DNA from: Catenaria anguillulae PL171
Lineage: Eukaryota > Blastocladiomycota > Blastocladiomycetes > Blastocladiales > Catenariaceae
Direction of reading: 5' to 3'
Length of the DNA: 64,000 nucleotides
Assembly (NCBI GenBank): GCA_002102555.1
Contig: MCFL01000030.1
Coordinates: 186,001 to 250,000 of the forward strand
Part shown: piece by piece, positions 63,099 to 64,000 of the stretch
Layout: each line of letters opens with the position of its first letter
Numbering within the stretch: the first letter of the stretch is position 1
Notes under the pieces: generated by a model
Told to the model about the DNA's origin: nothing
Database searches by the model: none
The model's input: the letters and a program-made list of their open reading frames with translations, nothing else
Program-made: the position numbers and the translations under genes

Positions 63099-64000
63099 TT
63101 AATCCTCAACATCGTCTTCATCCTCCTCCTGCTCATCTTCATCTTCATCTTCATCGTCATCCGATTGTTGAACATACTCTTTCGACTTGGGGTGAGAGAT
63201 GGTCGCGGGCCTACGGCTGGCTGCAGCCGCATTGCGCAACGGCACCTTGAAGCCGCCTCTCGACCCCGACCGGTGCAATCCGCCCCCAACGCCCGCGACG
63301 CGTTGTGTGGACGACGGCGGCGGCATGCCTGCCGAGCGTGCCCTCGCAAGCGATGTGGCCGACGAAGCAGTGTTTGCGGGCTTGGTACCCACCCTCGCGC
63401 CAGCGTTTGCCTCGACCTGCGTCAATACCCAACTGCCCCTATCGTGTTCCTCCTCGTCGCTTCCATTGTCCGTATCACTGTCACCATTGTCGTCCTCCAG
63501 CTCGAGACCGATGGGCATCGTGTTGGGTCTTCCAGGTCGCTGCCGCGCTCAAGGTCGTCCTCTTCCTCGTCGTCGTCTTGCTCGTCACTCGACCAAGCCC
63601 TGCCACTTTTGCTTGCACATCCCGACGTTCCGCCGACGACCTCGGCCCTGTGAATGGAATGCGCTTGGTACTTGGCCGCATCGCACTGCCGGCGCTCGTA
63701 CGCGAACCGGCACTCGTGCACGAATTGGCACTCGACGAGCTTGCATTTCCGTCGTTCTCCTGCTCCTCCGCTTGCGCATCATCGTCCAACTCGGATCGTG
63801 CGCGCTTGCGACTTGCGGGCGCGACCTTGTTGGCCATTGCCTTTGCCGGACTTGCCGCCGTTGTCTCCTTGACCTTAGCGCTGGCTTTGCCTTTGCCTTG
63901 CCCTTTGTTTTTTGGCGCGTGCGGAATCGGCCTTGGGATCATACTCGGCCTCGTCGTGGCTTTCGGCGGCGCTTTGCGATCCGTGATACACTTGGGTCAG
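63099..64000 (-). CDS. Partial nuclear-type protein, basic with acidic tail
   Basis: 3' part of a gene that enters from the right edge. The visible frame begins LTQVYHGSQSAAESHDEAEY and continues Lys/Ala/Ser-rich (KGQGKGKASAKVKE, SRKRARSELDDD), with KRIPFTGPRS further on, then acidic clusters (SSDEQDDDEEEDDLE, DNGDSDTDNGSDEEE), basic stretches (GGFKVPLRNAAAASRRPA) and an acidic end (DEQEEDEDDVED). The mixed basic/acidic low-complexity composition and KRAR-type signals suggest a nuclear protein. I do not recognise the family. At least two frame changes link the parts (near 63700 and 63520). It is convergent with CBP4, 235 bp between stops. Confidence 0.5.

Overview
This window is nuclear DNA from a fungus. 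Genes lie on both strands, most carry short spliceosomal introns (about 50-190 nt), and base composition is moderately GC-rich. Several products point to an early-diverging, probably zoosporic fungus (Blastocladiomycota or Chytridiomycota): a B12-dependent class II ribonucleotide reductase, a FAM184-like coiled-coil protein of the kind kept by flagellated lineages, and a cyclic-nucleotide-binding-domain ion channel. The lineage is an inference from gene content. No rRNA or other phylogenetic marker was read.

Layout, left to right. 1-1737: divergent pair RRP36 (rRNA processing, minus, cut by the left edge) and bS21m (mitochondrial ribosome). 2105-17623: two bridge-like lipid-transfer proteins head to head, ATG2 (minus) and CSF1 (plus), sharing a 0.5 kb promoter. 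17962-23741: a PMS1-type MutL protein, then an F-box protein. 24411-27969: an unassigned multi-pass membrane protein and a serine/proline-rich single-pass membrane protein. 28141-31781: FAM184-like coiled coil. 33059-35586: class II ribonucleotide reductase, then a 2.1 kb gap with at most one small gene. 37687-39500: PHO84-type phosphate permease with a cluster of CACGTG/CACGTT sites upstream. 39928-43936: SLC35/TPT-family transporter and the tri-snRNP protein SNU66, divergent. 44196-46429: MADS-box factor. 48003-52937: cyclic-nucleotide-binding channel. 53131-56624: PRP43 helicase and PEX11, divergent. 57567-62863: single-pass membrane protein, Mgr3-like TPR protein, ribosomal protein uS2 and CBP4. 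The right edge cuts a basic/acidic nuclear-type protein.

The genes are mostly unlinked housekeeping functions: ribosome and spliceosome, lipid transfer and autophagy, DNA repair and dNTP supply, mitochondria and peroxisomes. No mobile element, virus copy, CRISPR array, rRNA or tRNA was recognised. Two window-wide patterns stand out. First, about 30 of the 37 introns placed here have C at donor position +4 (GTACGT or GTNCGT) and none has A. Second, many conserved genes, including the essential uS2, change reading frame without an intron, nearly always as if one base were missing from a short run. Sequencing or assembly error is the simplest cause of the second pattern.
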